A stretch of DNA of 64,000 bases from Gammaproteobacteria bacterium (GCA_016705365.1 JADIYI010000008.1:2170001-2234000); one strand, 5' to 3'; shown: positions 17,805-27,125, numbered from the stretch's first letter. A program made the numbers and translations. Notes: generated by a model from the sequence alone, not told the origin.

Positions 17805-18809
17805 TCATACCCGCAAAAACGTGAACTCTCCACCGCGGGAAATTCTCAGTGGGCCGTCATCGTGGCGCACATGATGGATTTCGCCGTCCAGGTTGATCGC
17901 TCCATCCATCGCCAGGCGAATCCGGTGTGCATTGTGGCTGAGGTAGCCGGCATGCCCACGCACGTGCCCGTTGGGACGTCCCCTGAGCACCGAGGGCAGG
18001 CTGCGCATGAAGCGCTCGGCGTGATCGGCGACCAGCGTCAACCGGACCGGTGCGGGTTCGGTGCCCCAGAACGGGTTCATGCCGAGCGATAAGCGTTGCA
18101 GGCTGCTCGCGATCAGGACCAGCGCCTGATGCTGCACCAGCGGACCCGCGTCGTTCATCGCCATCGATACGGTGACCGGCTGGCGGAAGCGCGGATCCCG
18201 GCGCCGCATGCCCCAGAGTGTGCGCGCCATGGTGAGGCCGAGACTGGTCGAGCCGCGCAATCCTCGTGAATGTATCTGGCGATGGGCGTAGTCGGTACCC
18301 TGGATCACCGCTCCTGCCCCCAGAAACATGCCGTAGGCAGCCCGCGCGGTGCCGCCGGGTTGTACCCGCAGGATCGAATGCCTGCTGCGCTCGCAGGGAT
18401 GGCGACCGGTGCCGATCCACTTGCCGAAACGGGTTGCTGCCCCAAGCAGACCGCTGCCCATGCCGATGCTGCTTGCGTTCAGGTTGATCGTGCCCCCCGG
18501 CAGCAGCACGATCGCCGGACACTTGCGGAAGGGCTGGTGATCGAGGATCCTGCCGAGCACACCTGCCGCGGTTCCGTCACCGCCATTGATCGCCAGCACA
18601 TCGATGTCGCGGCGTGCCATTTCGAGCAGTGCCGGCAGGACCTGCTCATCGCCACGGGTAATCACGTGGTGCACGCAGGCATGCCGGGACAGGATCCTGT
18701 CCACGCTCGTCAGCATGCTCCGGTTGTGACCGCTGTTGGCATTGCTGATCACACCGATGCGCAGATCGCGCGCCGGGATCAGCGACTCGAACTCGCATGT
18801 CGCGTGCAT
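17805..18809 (-). CDS. Diacylglycerol-kinase-like lipid kinase
   Basis: A 334-residue protein with the DAGK catalytic domain at its N-terminus: GGDGT at residues 76-80 and 'LPGGTINLNASSIGM' near 120. The C-terminal half is the beta-sandwich typical of LCB5/YegS/DgkB relatives. Such enzymes phosphorylate diacylglycerol or other long-chain lipid alcohols at the inner membrane. AGGA lies eight bases before the ATG. The gene is convergent with the P450 (13-base gap) and is the last of a three-gene minus-strand unit with an unknown membrane protein and an ELM1-family protein. Confidence 0.82.
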   Translation of the reverse strand: MHATCEFESLIPARDLRIGVISNANSGHNRSMLTSVDRILSRHACVHHVITRGDEQVLPALLEMARRDIDVLAINGGDGTAAGVLGRILDHQPFRKCPAIVLLPGGTINLNASSIGMGSGLLGAATRFGKWIGTGRHPCERSRHSILRVQPGGTARAAYGMFLGAGAVIQGTDYAHRQIHSRGLRGSTSLGLTMARTLWGMRRRDPRFRQPVTVSMAMNDAGPLVQHQALVLIASSLQRLSLGMNPFWGTEPAPVRLTLVADHAERFMRSLPSVLRGRPNGHVRGHAGYLSHNAHRIRLAMDGAINLDGEIHHVRHDDGPLRISRGGEFTFLRV

Positions 18810-18857
18810 CTGTGGGTCCTGGGAAATCGGGGGTGGGCGCTCGAGGCAGGCAACTCG

Positions 18858-19463
18858 CTACAGCGACAGGATGCGCTGGCGCGCATCGAGGCTGAGGAAC
18901 CCGGCAATCAGCATGAAGAGGTAAGCGCCCAGTTCGGCAATTTCCTCGATCAGGCGGTTCGGTTCGATGAGACGCAGGATGCTCTTGTCCAGAAGCAGCG
19001 CAAACAGGAGCAGCAGGGCGCTGGAGGAAAGCAGCAGGCCGGGCGTGGAAGCCAGGAATTTGCGGACCGTGCGCCGGTCCGTCGCATCCAGACGAACGGC
19101 ACTCGTCAGGGCGTAGACGATCAGGGCGGGATACAGGATCCCGCTGAACAGCACGGCGGCAAATTGTGCCGAGGTGCCAATGGCGAGCAGTTGTTTCAGA
19201 TCACTTTCGCGACACAGCATCGCCAGGGTGATCAGGCAAAGCAGCGAATGGAGCCAGCGCTCCCAGTGTTCCCGGCTGGCGAGAAAGTGCGCGGCAAAGG
19301 CGGCGAAACTGCAGGCCAGTGCCGCCAGTTGCGCATTTTCGAGCAGGTTGTGCTCCTGGTAGAGGGGCTCTGCCCCTGGAGCGTGCATGAGCACCGCGAA
19401 CAGCAGGCTGAATGCCAGCACCAGCGCGGGCAGCAAAAACCCCAGCAGGCGTACGCTCAGCAT
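18858..19463 (-). CDS. Unknown integral membrane protein
   Basis: A 201-residue protein with about six hydrophobic segments, starting 'MLSVRLLGFLLPALVLAF'. I do not recognise a family. The gene overlaps the upstream ELM1-family gene by seven bases and is followed 48 bases later by the lipid kinase, so the three very likely form one operon. Its position suggests a role in lipid or envelope metabolism, which is only inference. Confidence 0.7.
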   Translation of the reverse strand: MLSVRLLGFLLPALVLAFSLLFAVLMHAPGAEPLYQEHNLLENAQLAALACSFAAFAAHFLASREHWERWLHSLLCLITLAMLCRESDLKQLLAIGTSAQFAAVLFSGILYPALIVYALTSAVRLDATDRRTVRKFLASTPGLLLSSSALLLLFALLLDKSILRLIEPNRLIEEIAELGAYLFMLIAGFLSLDARQRILSL

Positions 19464-20590
19464 GACAGCGCCCCGTAGACGAGTTGATGAACCCGTGAAA
19501 CCGAGCGATCGAAATCCAGCGCAGGCGCATCGCTGACCGTCGCCGCCTCGCGGCACGCCGGCTCCTTGCCGAGCCAGGTGGCGCGTCCGTTGCTGACCAG
19601 CAGACGCTGGATCGCGCCGATATCGCGTTGCATGTGTGGCGCGCCGAAATTGACTGCGCACCAATCGCGCAGCGAGCGGTAGTCGAGCTTGCGGCTCAGC
19701 CGTTTCCAGGCGGGATCACCAGGCTCGTTGCGCTCGGCCAGGTCGAATATGTGCAGTGGTTTGGCGGTCACTCCGGCTTCGGCCAGCATCGACACGCTTT
19801 CCCCGGTGATCACGACCCGGTCGGCAAGGGCGAGATAACCGAAATACGGATTTTCATCCGACTGGTTGGCCCAGCGGTAGACGTGTCGCGGCATGCTCAG
19901 CTGGTTGAGCAATGCGTCGAAAGCGCTGTCGGCGGTGCGCGCACTATTGGTGATCAGCACCGACCCGCCGGCGTTGTGCACCAGTTCGTCCACCAGCCTG
20001 CCGAGCCGTCGGCCCTTCTCCGGGGTAAACACGAAGGAGCCGCTGTTACCGCCTACCAGCACCGTGGTGTAGGGTCGCGGGAGATGCTCGAGCAGCGGCT
20101 GCCATTTCGCGGCGGCGCTGGTGAGCCGCTGTTGCGTCACCCGGTGCAGCGGCAACTGGTTGGTCAGGACGTTGGGCCGTTCCGGGAGAAAATACTGGGG
20201 CGTGCTGATGATCAGGTCGAAGCGGTCGAGTGGTGACCACGGGCGTCCCATGTGCACCAGCCGCGTGCGATTGCCCGACTGTTTCTTGATCCAGCGTGCG
20301 ATCGGCTCGACATCCCTGCCGGCGCTGATCACGACATCGGGCCAGGGCGCCATCAGGGGGCTGGAGGCGCGCCGGTTGAGCCCCGCGATGCTGGTGTTCG
20401 CGAGCCGGCTGGAGATCATTTTCGGCACCGGGGTTGCGGCGTGATACACCAGCCGCTTGATCTGGAACGGCCATCCAAGCATTTCGCCCAGCCCCAGGAC
20501 CTGGTTGTTGTCCCCGGGTCTGGGACCCGTCAGCAACCACACCCGCGGTGCGGTCGGGGCAAGGGCAATCGGGCTTTCGGGCGCGTTCAT
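19457..20590 (-). CDS. ELM1-family (DUF1022) protein
   Basis: The 377-residue protein matches the 'mitochondrial fission ELM1' family by its opening 'VWLLTGPRPGDNNQVLGLGE', 'PDVVISAGRDVEPIARWIKK' and a late 'VITGESVSMLAEAG' segment. The family has a predicted GT-B-like fold and is widespread in bacteria, often near lipopolysaccharide genes, though its bacterial function is not established. It is the first gene of the ELM1-membrane protein-lipid kinase unit and lies back to back (141 bases) with an LpxL-type acyltransferase gene. Confidence 0.8.
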   Translation of the reverse strand: MNAPESPIALAPTAPRVWLLTGPRPGDNNQVLGLGEMLGWPFQIKRLVYHAATPVPKMISSRLANTSIAGLNRRASSPLMAPWPDVVISAGRDVEPIARWIKKQSGNRTRLVHMGRPWSPLDRFDLIISTPQYFLPERPNVLTNQLPLHRVTQQRLTSAAAKWQPLLEHLPRPYTTVLVGGNSGSFVFTPEKGRRLGRLVDELVHNAGGSVLITNSARTADSAFDALLNQLSMPRHVYRWANQSDENPYFGYLALADRVVITGESVSMLAEAGVTAKPLHIFDLAERNEPGDPAWKRLSRKLDYRSLRDWCAVNFGAPHMQRDIGAIQRLLVSNGRATWLGKEPACREAATVSDAPALDFDRSVSRVHQLVYGALSC

Positions 20591-20731
20591 CGTGATACCG
20601 CGGTAGTCTGGATGCGTGAAGGTTAGTCAGGGTTTTTTGCCGGCGGTATCAACCCGGGGAGTCTAGTGCGGGGCTCTGGGGGGCTTGCTAATGTTGAGTG
20701 CAATCAGCGCCCGATCCCGGAAAGTGAATTG

Positions 20732-21679
20732 ATGATTCCCTCGCTCGCCGCACCTGGAAAATCCGCGCACAGCCGCCTCGCTTGGCAAGCCGAAGCGATG
20801 CTGTTGCGTGCCTTCTGGTGGTTCAGCCGTTGCCTGTCTCCGGTGCGTGCCGCGCACATGGGCAACAGGCTGTTCCGCTGGCTGGGACCGAAGCTCGGCA
20901 AGCAGCGCTTCGTGCGTGCCAATCTGCAGCTGGCTTTTCCCGACCTGGATGCCGGCGCGCTGGTGCGGCGGGCGGGCGAAACATGGGGCAATTTCGGCGC
21001 GGTTCTCGCTGAATACCCGCATTTGCAGCACTGGCGGCAACTCGTCACGGAGCTCGAAATCGCGCCCCAGTCCCGATCAATCCTGGAGGCCCGCGAGCCC
21101 GCGGTCTATGTGTCGGCACACATCGCCAACTGGGAACTTGCGGTGGCCGCCATATCCGGTCTCGGCATACCCTTGAGCGTCGTGTACGCGCCGCAGGGCA
21201 ACCCTCTCGTCAACGAGCTGATCCAGGCCAGGCGGCAGTTCTCCGATTGCCGGTTCATCGGCAAGAAGAACTGCATCCGGCGTCTGCTGGGCGAGCTTCG
21301 GGACGGGCGTTCGGTCGGAATGTTGCCCGATCAGCGGGCTGATGTTGGTGAATTTTTACCGTTTTTCGGCACGCCTTCCCAGACCTCGATCAGCCCGGCG
21401 TGGCTGGCACTGAAGCTGGGTCGCCCGCTGATACCGGTGCAGATCGAGCGTCTCGGAGCGGCGCGCTACGTCGTGCGGGTCCACGAGCCGCTGCTGCCGC
21501 AGGGGCAGTACGGCACGCGCGAGAGTGCGCTGCGGCTTACGAGCGAACTGAACGCGATGTTCGAGTCCTGGATAAGGCAGCGTCCGGAGCAGTGGTTGTG
21601 CATGCGGCGTCGCTGGCCCGGAATCATCCGGCGGGACTCCCTGGCACTGGCCGCGCACTCGCCGCGAACCCTGGCATAG
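20732..21679 (+). CDS. LpxL/HtrB-type lipid A biosynthesis acyltransferase
   Basis: A 315-residue inner-membrane acyltransferase. The catalytic HX4E motif is His130 to Glu135 in 'SAHIANWEL', and the later 'VGMLPDQRADVGEFLPFFG' block is typical of LpxL/LpxM enzymes that add secondary acyl chains to lipid A. The ATG at 20732 gives the expected length; longer in-frame starts run into the intergenic region. It is followed 16 bases later by an MsbA-like exporter. A lipid other than lipid A is possible. Confidence 0.85.
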   Translation: MIPSLAAPGKSAHSRLAWQAEAMLLRAFWWFSRCLSPVRAAHMGNRLFRWLGPKLGKQRFVRANLQLAFPDLDAGALVRRAGETWGNFGAVLAEYPHLQHWRQLVTELEIAPQSRSILEAREPAVYVSAHIANWELAVAAISGLGIPLSVVYAPQGNPLVNELIQARRQFSDCRFIGKKNCIRRLLGELRDGRSVGMLPDQRADVGEFLPFFGTPSQTSISPAWLALKLGRPLIPVQIERLGAARYVVRVHEPLLPQGQYGTRESALRLTSELNAMFESWIRQRPEQWLCMRRRWPGIIRRDSLALAAHSPRTLA

Positions 21680-21695
21680 CGGAGGCTCATCGAGC

Positions 21696-23462
21696 ATGCG
21701 CCTGATCATCGATATTGCCCGACGCTACCCCTGGCAGACCGTGCTGATGTTGCTGGCGCTGGTGTGCGCGGGTTTTGCCGAAGGCCTGAGCCTGAGCAGC
21801 CTGTTGCCCATGTTGAGCATGGCCGTGGTCAGGGATGGGCCGGTCGGCGCCGAGCCGCGGCAGCAAGCCGGGCTGGAGCAACTCGTCGGCGCATGGCTGG
21901 ACAGGTTCGGCCTCGAGCCCGATATCGGCATCCTGCTGGCGGTGATGTTGCTCGGCATCACGCTCAAGAGCCTGCTGCTGCTGTATGCGAACCGGCTGGT
22001 CGGATATACCTCGGCGCGTTTTGCCACCGACCTCCGGATGAACTTGCTGCGCTGTGTCCTCGGCAGTCGCTGGGAGTACTTCCTGCACCAGCCGCTGGGA
22101 AATCTTTGCAATGCGCTGAGCAACGAAACGCAACGCAGCGCGGCGGCGTTCGTCAACGGTATCAATGCCGCGACCTTCCTGGTGCAGGCGCTCATCTACG
22201 CCGCGGTGGCGCTCGCCATCTCGTGGAAAGCAACCCTGGCGTGCCTGGCGCTCGGAGTGATCATCATCGGCCTGTCGGGCACCCTGGTACACATGGCGCG
22301 CAGGGCGGGGAGAACGCAGACGCGGTACCTGCGCTCGTTGAGCGCGCGGCTCGCCGATGCATTGCAATCGCTCAAATCGCTGAAGTCCATGTCAAAGGAG
22401 CACCTGGTCAGTGCGGTGCTGGCGAGCGATACCGCGCGCCTGGACACCGCCTTGCGGCAGCAGATTTTCAGCGCGGCCGCGCTGGTGGCGGCCCAGGAGC
22501 AGATGTTTGCAATCGCCATTACCGGTGGCATGTTCATCGCACTGGTCTGGTTCGACATGCCGGTCGCCACGGTGATGGTCCTGGTGCTGATACTCGGGAG
22601 AATGCTGGCGCAGTTCGGCAAGGTGCAGAAGGAGTACCAGAAAGTCGCGGTGGGCGAGAGCGCCTGGCTCGCGCTGGAAAAGACCATTGCACAGGCGCGG
22701 ATGGCCCGCGATACGCAGGGCGGTCAGCTGTTACCCTCGCTGGACGAGGGGATACGGCTGGAGTCGGTGTGCCTGAGGCGTGGAGCGATGCCGGTGCTCG
22801 AGAATCTGGACCTGGAAATTCCCGCGTGCGCGCTGGTCACCCTGATGGGCGCCTCCGGTTGCGGCAAGACGACGATCCTGGACCTGATAACGGGGCTGGT
22901 GGAGCCATCCGCCGGACGGGTTCTGGTCGACGGCGTTCCCCTGGAGCAACTCGATATCGGAGCGTGGCGACGCAGTATCGGCTACGTGGCGCAGGAGACC
23001 GTGCTGCTGCACGATACGATCCTGAACAACATCACGCTGGGAGACCCGCAGTTCGATGCAGGCGATGTGGAGTATGCGCTGCAAATTGCCGGTGCGGGCG
23101 AATTCGTGGCGGCATTTCCCGAGGGTGTGCATCACGTGGTGGGCGAGCGCGGCGGCATGCTCTCGGGCGGGCAACGCCAGCGGCTCATGATCGCCCGCGC
23201 GATGCTGCATCGCCCGCGTCTGCTGATTCTCGACGAGGCAACCAGTGCGCTCGACCAGGAAGGCGAGGCCGCGATCTGCGATACCCTGCGCGGGCTGCGC
23301 GGGCAGCTCACGATCATCGCGGTTTCGCATCGCGACGCGCTGGCCGGTATCGCCGATCATGTTTATCACGTGGATCAGGGCCGCGCAGGCGCCCCGGCGG
23401 TACCCTGGCCGCAAAGCAATCATGTGGAAAATGCGCGTTTTTCGCTGGCCCGCGCGGGCTGA
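21696..23462 (+). CDS. ABC exporter with fused membrane and ATPase domains (MsbA-like)
   Basis: A 588-residue half-transporter. The N-terminal domain has six transmembrane segments (about residues 1-310). The ATPase domain has Walker A 'GASGCGKTT' near residue 385, signature 'LSGGQRQR' near 485 and Walker B 'RLLILDEATSALD'. It works as a homodimer exporting a lipid or drug across the inner membrane. Its position directly after an LpxL-type acyltransferase argues for a lipid substrate. The C-terminus shows no extra domain. Confidence 0.88.
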   Translation: MRLIIDIARRYPWQTVLMLLALVCAGFAEGLSLSSLLPMLSMAVVRDGPVGAEPRQQAGLEQLVGAWLDRFGLEPDIGILLAVMLLGITLKSLLLLYANRLVGYTSARFATDLRMNLLRCVLGSRWEYFLHQPLGNLCNALSNETQRSAAAFVNGINAATFLVQALIYAAVALAISWKATLACLALGVIIIGLSGTLVHMARRAGRTQTRYLRSLSARLADALQSLKSLKSMSKEHLVSAVLASDTARLDTALRQQIFSAAALVAAQEQMFAIAITGGMFIALVWFDMPVATVMVLVLILGRMLAQFGKVQKEYQKVAVGESAWLALEKTIAQARMARDTQGGQLLPSLDEGIRLESVCLRRGAMPVLENLDLEIPACALVTLMGASGCGKTTILDLITGLVEPSAGRVLVDGVPLEQLDIGAWRRSIGYVAQETVLLHDTILNNITLGDPQFDAGDVEYALQIAGAGEFVAAFPEGVHHVVGERGGMLSGGQRQRLMIARAMLHRPRLLILDEATSALDQEGEAAICDTLRGLRGQLTIIAVSHRDALAGIADHVYHVDQGRAGAPAVPWPQSNHVENARFSLARAG

Positions 23463-23494
23463 TTCTGGCGTACAGTAGTGTCTTGTCTACCGTA

Positions 23495-24016
23495 ATGGGT
23501 GTGAGGCCTATGCTGGACGAGGCGCTGGATTCCGCGAAGGTGGGTGTTTGCGTAAAGGATCGCGACGCGCGGGTGCTGCTGCAGAACGATATCTGTCGCG
23601 ATGTCTGTGGTCTGCGGGAAGGGAGCGTGTGCACCGACGGATGCATGATGTTGCATGCCGACGACAGCAGCAGGCAGTGGAAGAACTGGGGCTGCAGCGT
23701 TTACCGCAACAGCCACATCCACGATGGGCACTATGATGTGACATTGATCTGCAGCGATGAGCGCATCGTCACTTTCCTGCAACCGCTCGATGAAATCTAC
23801 CAGCTTGCGCTGGCCCATTACCGCGACAAGGGCCTGACCAGGCGCGAGCTGGAAGTCGTCTCCTGGTTGATCCGCGGCAAGACCAATGCCCAGATCTGCG
23901 AACAGTTGACGATTTCCCGGGCGACCCTGCGCACCCATCTCAACTCGCTCTACGGCAAGCTGCGCGAGCACGGCGAGTCGGTGGAGTTCCTGCCCGGATA
24001 CCGGGTGAACGAATAG
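23495..24016 (+). CDS. LuxR-type transcriptional regulator with cysteine-rich sensor domain
   Basis: A 173-residue protein with a PAS-like N-terminal half and a LuxR/GerE helix-turn-helix (about residues 115-160, 'LTRRELEVVSWLIRGKTNAQ'). The N-terminal half contains an ordered cysteine set C34-x3-C38-x7-C46-x3-C50, with further cysteines at 19, 67 and 86, suggesting a metal, haem, Fe-S or redox sensor. There is no receiver domain. The start could also be the ATG at 23510, which has GAGG only three bases upstream. It lies 32 bases after the ABC exporter and 83 bases before the wax ester synthase gene. Confidence 0.78.
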   Translation: MGVRPMLDEALDSAKVGVCVKDRDARVLLQNDICRDVCGLREGSVCTDGCMMLHADDSSRQWKNWGCSVYRNSHIHDGHYDVTLICSDERIVTFLQPLDEIYQLALAHYRDKGLTRRELEVVSWLIRGKTNAQICEQLTISRATLRTHLNSLYGKLREHGESVEFLPGYRVNE

Positions 24017-24099
24017 CCGTTCTCCTGACCCGGATCAACCCGGCGCGACCCTGGTAGGCCGGACGATTTCCTGTTCTGCCATTCGGGCAATCACGCGGG

Positions 24100-25596
24100 A
24101 TGACAGCCATGCGACAACTGACGGCACTGGACCGGATGTTCCTGACTCAGGAGAGTCCGGGTGCACCGATGCACATCAGCCTGCTGATGTTCTACACGCA
24201 ACGCTCGGCGCCGGACGGCGCGGTGCGGCTGCGTGACATCGTGAAGGTGTTTCGCGAGCGCGCACACCTGGTGCCAATGCTCCACGAGAAGGTGCAGGAA
24301 GTGCCCCTTGGTCTCGACAATCCTTACTGGGTTGCCGATCCCGATCTGAACGTCGAGTCGCACATCAGCCATGTTGCCCTGCCACATCCGGGCGATTGGC
24401 GCCAGCTGTGCATTCTCGCCGCACGCCTGCACGCGCGCGGCGTGGACCGCAGCCGGCCACTGTGGGAACTCGTGGTGATCGAGGGGCTCGATGGCATCGA
24501 CTTCCTCCCCAAGGGCAGTTTTGCCCTGTTCCTGAAGATGCATCATGCGGCGGTGGACGGCATGGCTGCGTTGACTGCGCTGGAGGTCTTGCACGACGAG
24601 CATCCGCGCCCGGCACAGCGGGTGGTGCCACAACTCGAGGACGACGAGCCGGGTCCGGGAACCAACCGGATGCTGGGCAATGCGGGCCTGAATGCGTTGC
24701 GTTCTCCGGCGCGCTGGTGGCGCCTTGCGAAGGAGCTGGTACCGGCGGTGCGCTTTATAGGCACGGGGGTGCGCGAGGGTCGCTTCGGCACCGCATCGCC
24801 GCGTGTCAATACGCGCTTCAACACGCGCATTTCCTCGTACCGCGTGGTCGAATCCGCGTTTTTTGCGCTCGACGAACTGCAGCTCATGCGCAAGGCCGAG
24901 AGCGGCGCGACCGTGAACGACGTGGTGGTCACGATCATCGGCGGGGCGATGCGGCGCTACCTGCAGTCGCGCGGAGAGCTTGGCGACAGCTCGCCCGTGA
25001 CCATCGCACCGCTGAGTTTCCGCGAGGCCGGGGAGCGCGAGTTCGGTGGCAACCTGGTGAGCGCAGTGGCGTTTCCGATCCATACCGTGATCGAGGATCC
25101 GCTCGAGCGTTTGCATGCGGTGCGGCGTGACTCGGCGGTGGCCAAGGAAACGGCAAAGGCCCTGGGGCCGCGCACCGCGCTCGACCTGTTCGAGGCGATT
25201 CCGCCGCAACTCGCGGCACTCGGTTTCCTGTCGCTCGGTACGCGCCTGCTCACCTCGACCGGCATCGCGACACCGGTGAATACCGTGATCACCAACGTAC
25301 CGGGGCCCAGGATTCCGTTGTACCTGGCCGGTGCGCGGCTGGTCAGCATGACCGGGTTCGGCCCGATCATGGACAGCATGGGGCTGTTCCACGCGGTGAT
25401 CAGTTACGACGGCCAGCTATCGATCGCGATCAACTCCTGCCGTGAAATGATGCCTGACCCGGCGTTCTATGCCGAGTGTATATACTCCTCGTTCGAGGAA
25501 TTGCGCGCGGCGGCAGCAATGCATGCGCGCAAACCCGCGGCCAGAAAAGCCACGACGGTACCGCGCCGCGCGAAGCGACGCAGCAAACGCAGCTGA
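24100..25596 (+). CDS. Wax ester synthase / diacylglycerol acyltransferase (WS/DGAT)
   Basis: A 498-residue member of the WS/DGAT family, which esterifies acyl-CoA with fatty alcohols or diacylglycerol to make storage lipids. The catalytic motif HHxxxDG is His148-His149-Ala-Ala-Val-Asp153-Gly154. The C-terminal DUF1298 half has 'NTVITNVPGPRIPLYLAGA'. The last ~25 residues form an unusually basic tail rich in Arg and Lys, which may aid membrane or lipid-droplet binding. An alternative start is the ATG at 24109. Confidence 0.9.
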   Translation: MTAMRQLTALDRMFLTQESPGAPMHISLLMFYTQRSAPDGAVRLRDIVKVFRERAHLVPMLHEKVQEVPLGLDNPYWVADPDLNVESHISHVALPHPGDWRQLCILAARLHARGVDRSRPLWELVVIEGLDGIDFLPKGSFALFLKMHHAAVDGMAALTALEVLHDEHPRPAQRVVPQLEDDEPGPGTNRMLGNAGLNALRSPARWWRLAKELVPAVRFIGTGVREGRFGTASPRVNTRFNTRISSYRVVESAFFALDELQLMRKAESGATVNDVVVTIIGGAMRRYLQSRGELGDSSPVTIAPLSFREAGEREFGGNLVSAVAFPIHTVIEDPLERLHAVRRDSAVAKETAKALGPRTALDLFEAIPPQLAALGFLSLGTRLLTSTGIATPVNTVITNVPGPRIPLYLAGARLVSMTGFGPIMDSMGLFHAVISYDGQLSIAINSCREMMPDPAFYAECIYSSFEELRAAAAMHARKPAARKATTVPRRAKRRSKRS

Positions 25597-25658
25597 GCGT
25601 GGCCAGTGCGTGGTGACGCGCGATCCGCTTGCGGACAGTGAGACAGCGGAGCGCGTCG

Positions 25659-27011
25659 ATGGCCGGAATTTCCCCAATCGATATCGCGGTGGTTGGCGCG
25701 GGGCCGGCCGGCGCCGCCGTGGCGCTGGCGTTGACGCATCTCGGGCATGCGGTGACGGTAATCGCCGTGCCACGTGCGTTTGCGGCCTGCGAGGGTGTTT
25801 CCGAACGGGTGTTGCGCGGGCTGGCGGATGCCGGGCTCGGCGCGGCGCTGGCGGATGTGCCCGCGGCAACGCCGCGCAGCGTTTGCTGGAACGGCGAGCA
25901 GCGTGCCGCCAACACCGAGCACCTGTTGTCGCGTCGCGAACTCGATCGCGCGCTGCTCGCGGAGTTGCGACGATCCGGGTTGAACGTTCGGGCGGAGCGC
26001 GTGAACGCGCTGCGACGCGAATCCGACGGGCATGTAGCGCTGCAACTCGGTGAGCGGAGCCTGCGCGCGCGGCTGGTGATCGATGCGCGCGGGCGTGCGG
26101 CCACCCGCGGCGGGGGGCAACGCCTGCGCGGCCCCGAGACGGTCTCGCTGCTGCAGCGCTGGACTGGGCCGCGGACGGATGCCGGATCCTCCTGCGTGCT
26201 GAGCTTTGCGGACGGCTGGGCGTGGCTCGCGTGCAGTGCCGACGGGCAGCGCTACACGCAACTGACGCTGGCTGCGGATGCGCCGAATATGCCCCGGCGC
26301 GGCGCACTGGCGACGTATCTTTGCCAGCGTCTCGCGGCGCTGCCGGCGGTTGCCGACTGGATCGCGGCGTGCGCGGTCAATGGCCCGCCGATCGCGCGCA
26401 GCAGCACCGCGATCCTGCACTCGCCACTGATCGATCGCGGTGTGATACGCATTGGCGATGCGGCGATGGCCGTCGATCCGCTGTCGGGAAACGGGATTTT
26501 CCAGGCGCTGTCATCGGCATCGGTGGCGCCGGCGGTGGTCAACACCTTGTTGCGCGATCCTGACGGCGCCGCGCTCGCCGAGCGCTTCTATGGCGAACGC
26601 GTCGCGCATATCTTCAGCCGCTTTGCCCGTATCGGACGCGATTTCCATCGCGCCGAAACCCGCTGGCCGCAGCAACCGTTCTGGAACGCTCGCCGGCAGT
26701 GGCCGGACGACGAGCCCGCGCATGACAGCGGCACGCGGCGCTTGCTCGGAGTGGCGCTGCGCCCGGTGGTCGATAACGGTTTTATCCGGGAGCGCGACGT
26801 GGTGTTGAGCAGTGACCAGCCGCTCGGAGTGTGGCGGGTGGCGGGGGTCGAAGTGGCGCCGCTGCTGCACGGACTGCCGGCAAACGAGGTGCAGCGCGAG
26901 CGGATTTTAGCGGGGCGGATTGCCGCCATCGCGGGGAGTAATGGCGCACTTGCGCAGGCGCTGAGGGCGTGGTTTGCGCAGTACCTCCCACCGCCGGGGC
27001 CGGTACCGTGA
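25659..27011 (+). CDS. FAD-dependent monooxygenase, candidate QhpG (CTQ biogenesis)
   Basis: A 450-residue flavoprotein with the Rossmann motif G13-A-G-P-A-G18 and the C-terminal FAD segment 'IGDAAMAVDPLSGNGIF'. It resembles tryptophan-halogenase-type monooxygenases without the halogenase WxWxIP motif. The 'FARIGRDFHRAETRWP' region and length (QhpG of Paracoccus is about 440 residues) suggest QhpG, which dihydroxylates the QhpC tryptophan before CTQ closure. The qhp operon at 45.7-52.6 kb lacks its own qhpG. AGCGGAG precedes the ATG at 25659. Function is inferred; another hydroxylase is possible. Confidence 0.68.
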   Translation: MAGISPIDIAVVGAGPAGAAVALALTHLGHAVTVIAVPRAFAACEGVSERVLRGLADAGLGAALADVPAATPRSVCWNGEQRAANTEHLLSRRELDRALLAELRRSGLNVRAERVNALRRESDGHVALQLGERSLRARLVIDARGRAATRGGGQRLRGPETVSLLQRWTGPRTDAGSSCVLSFADGWAWLACSADGQRYTQLTLAADAPNMPRRGALATYLCQRLAALPAVADWIAACAVNGPPIARSSTAILHSPLIDRGVIRIGDAAMAVDPLSGNGIFQALSSASVAPAVVNTLLRDPDGAALAERFYGERVAHIFSRFARIGRDFHRAETRWPQQPFWNARRQWPDDEPAHDSGTRRLLGVALRPVVDNGFIRERDVVLSSDQPLGVWRVAGVEVAPLLHGLPANEVQRERILAGRIAAIAGSNGALAQALRAWFAQYLPPPGPVP

Positions 27012-27125
27012 GCGGGCGCCTTGGCCGCATGGCATTCAACTATTGAACTCGCGCGGTGAAATCGCGCGGTTGCACGGCCCTATATTGCGGCGTAGCATGA
27101 TTATTCGTTTTTCCGGATCCAGGGC

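Noticed and set aside
27012..27125. Repeated CGCGCGGT sequences after the monooxygenase gene
   Set aside because: Two copies only in a GC-rich spacer. They could form a weak hairpin, but there is no T-run and no sign of a mobile-element end.
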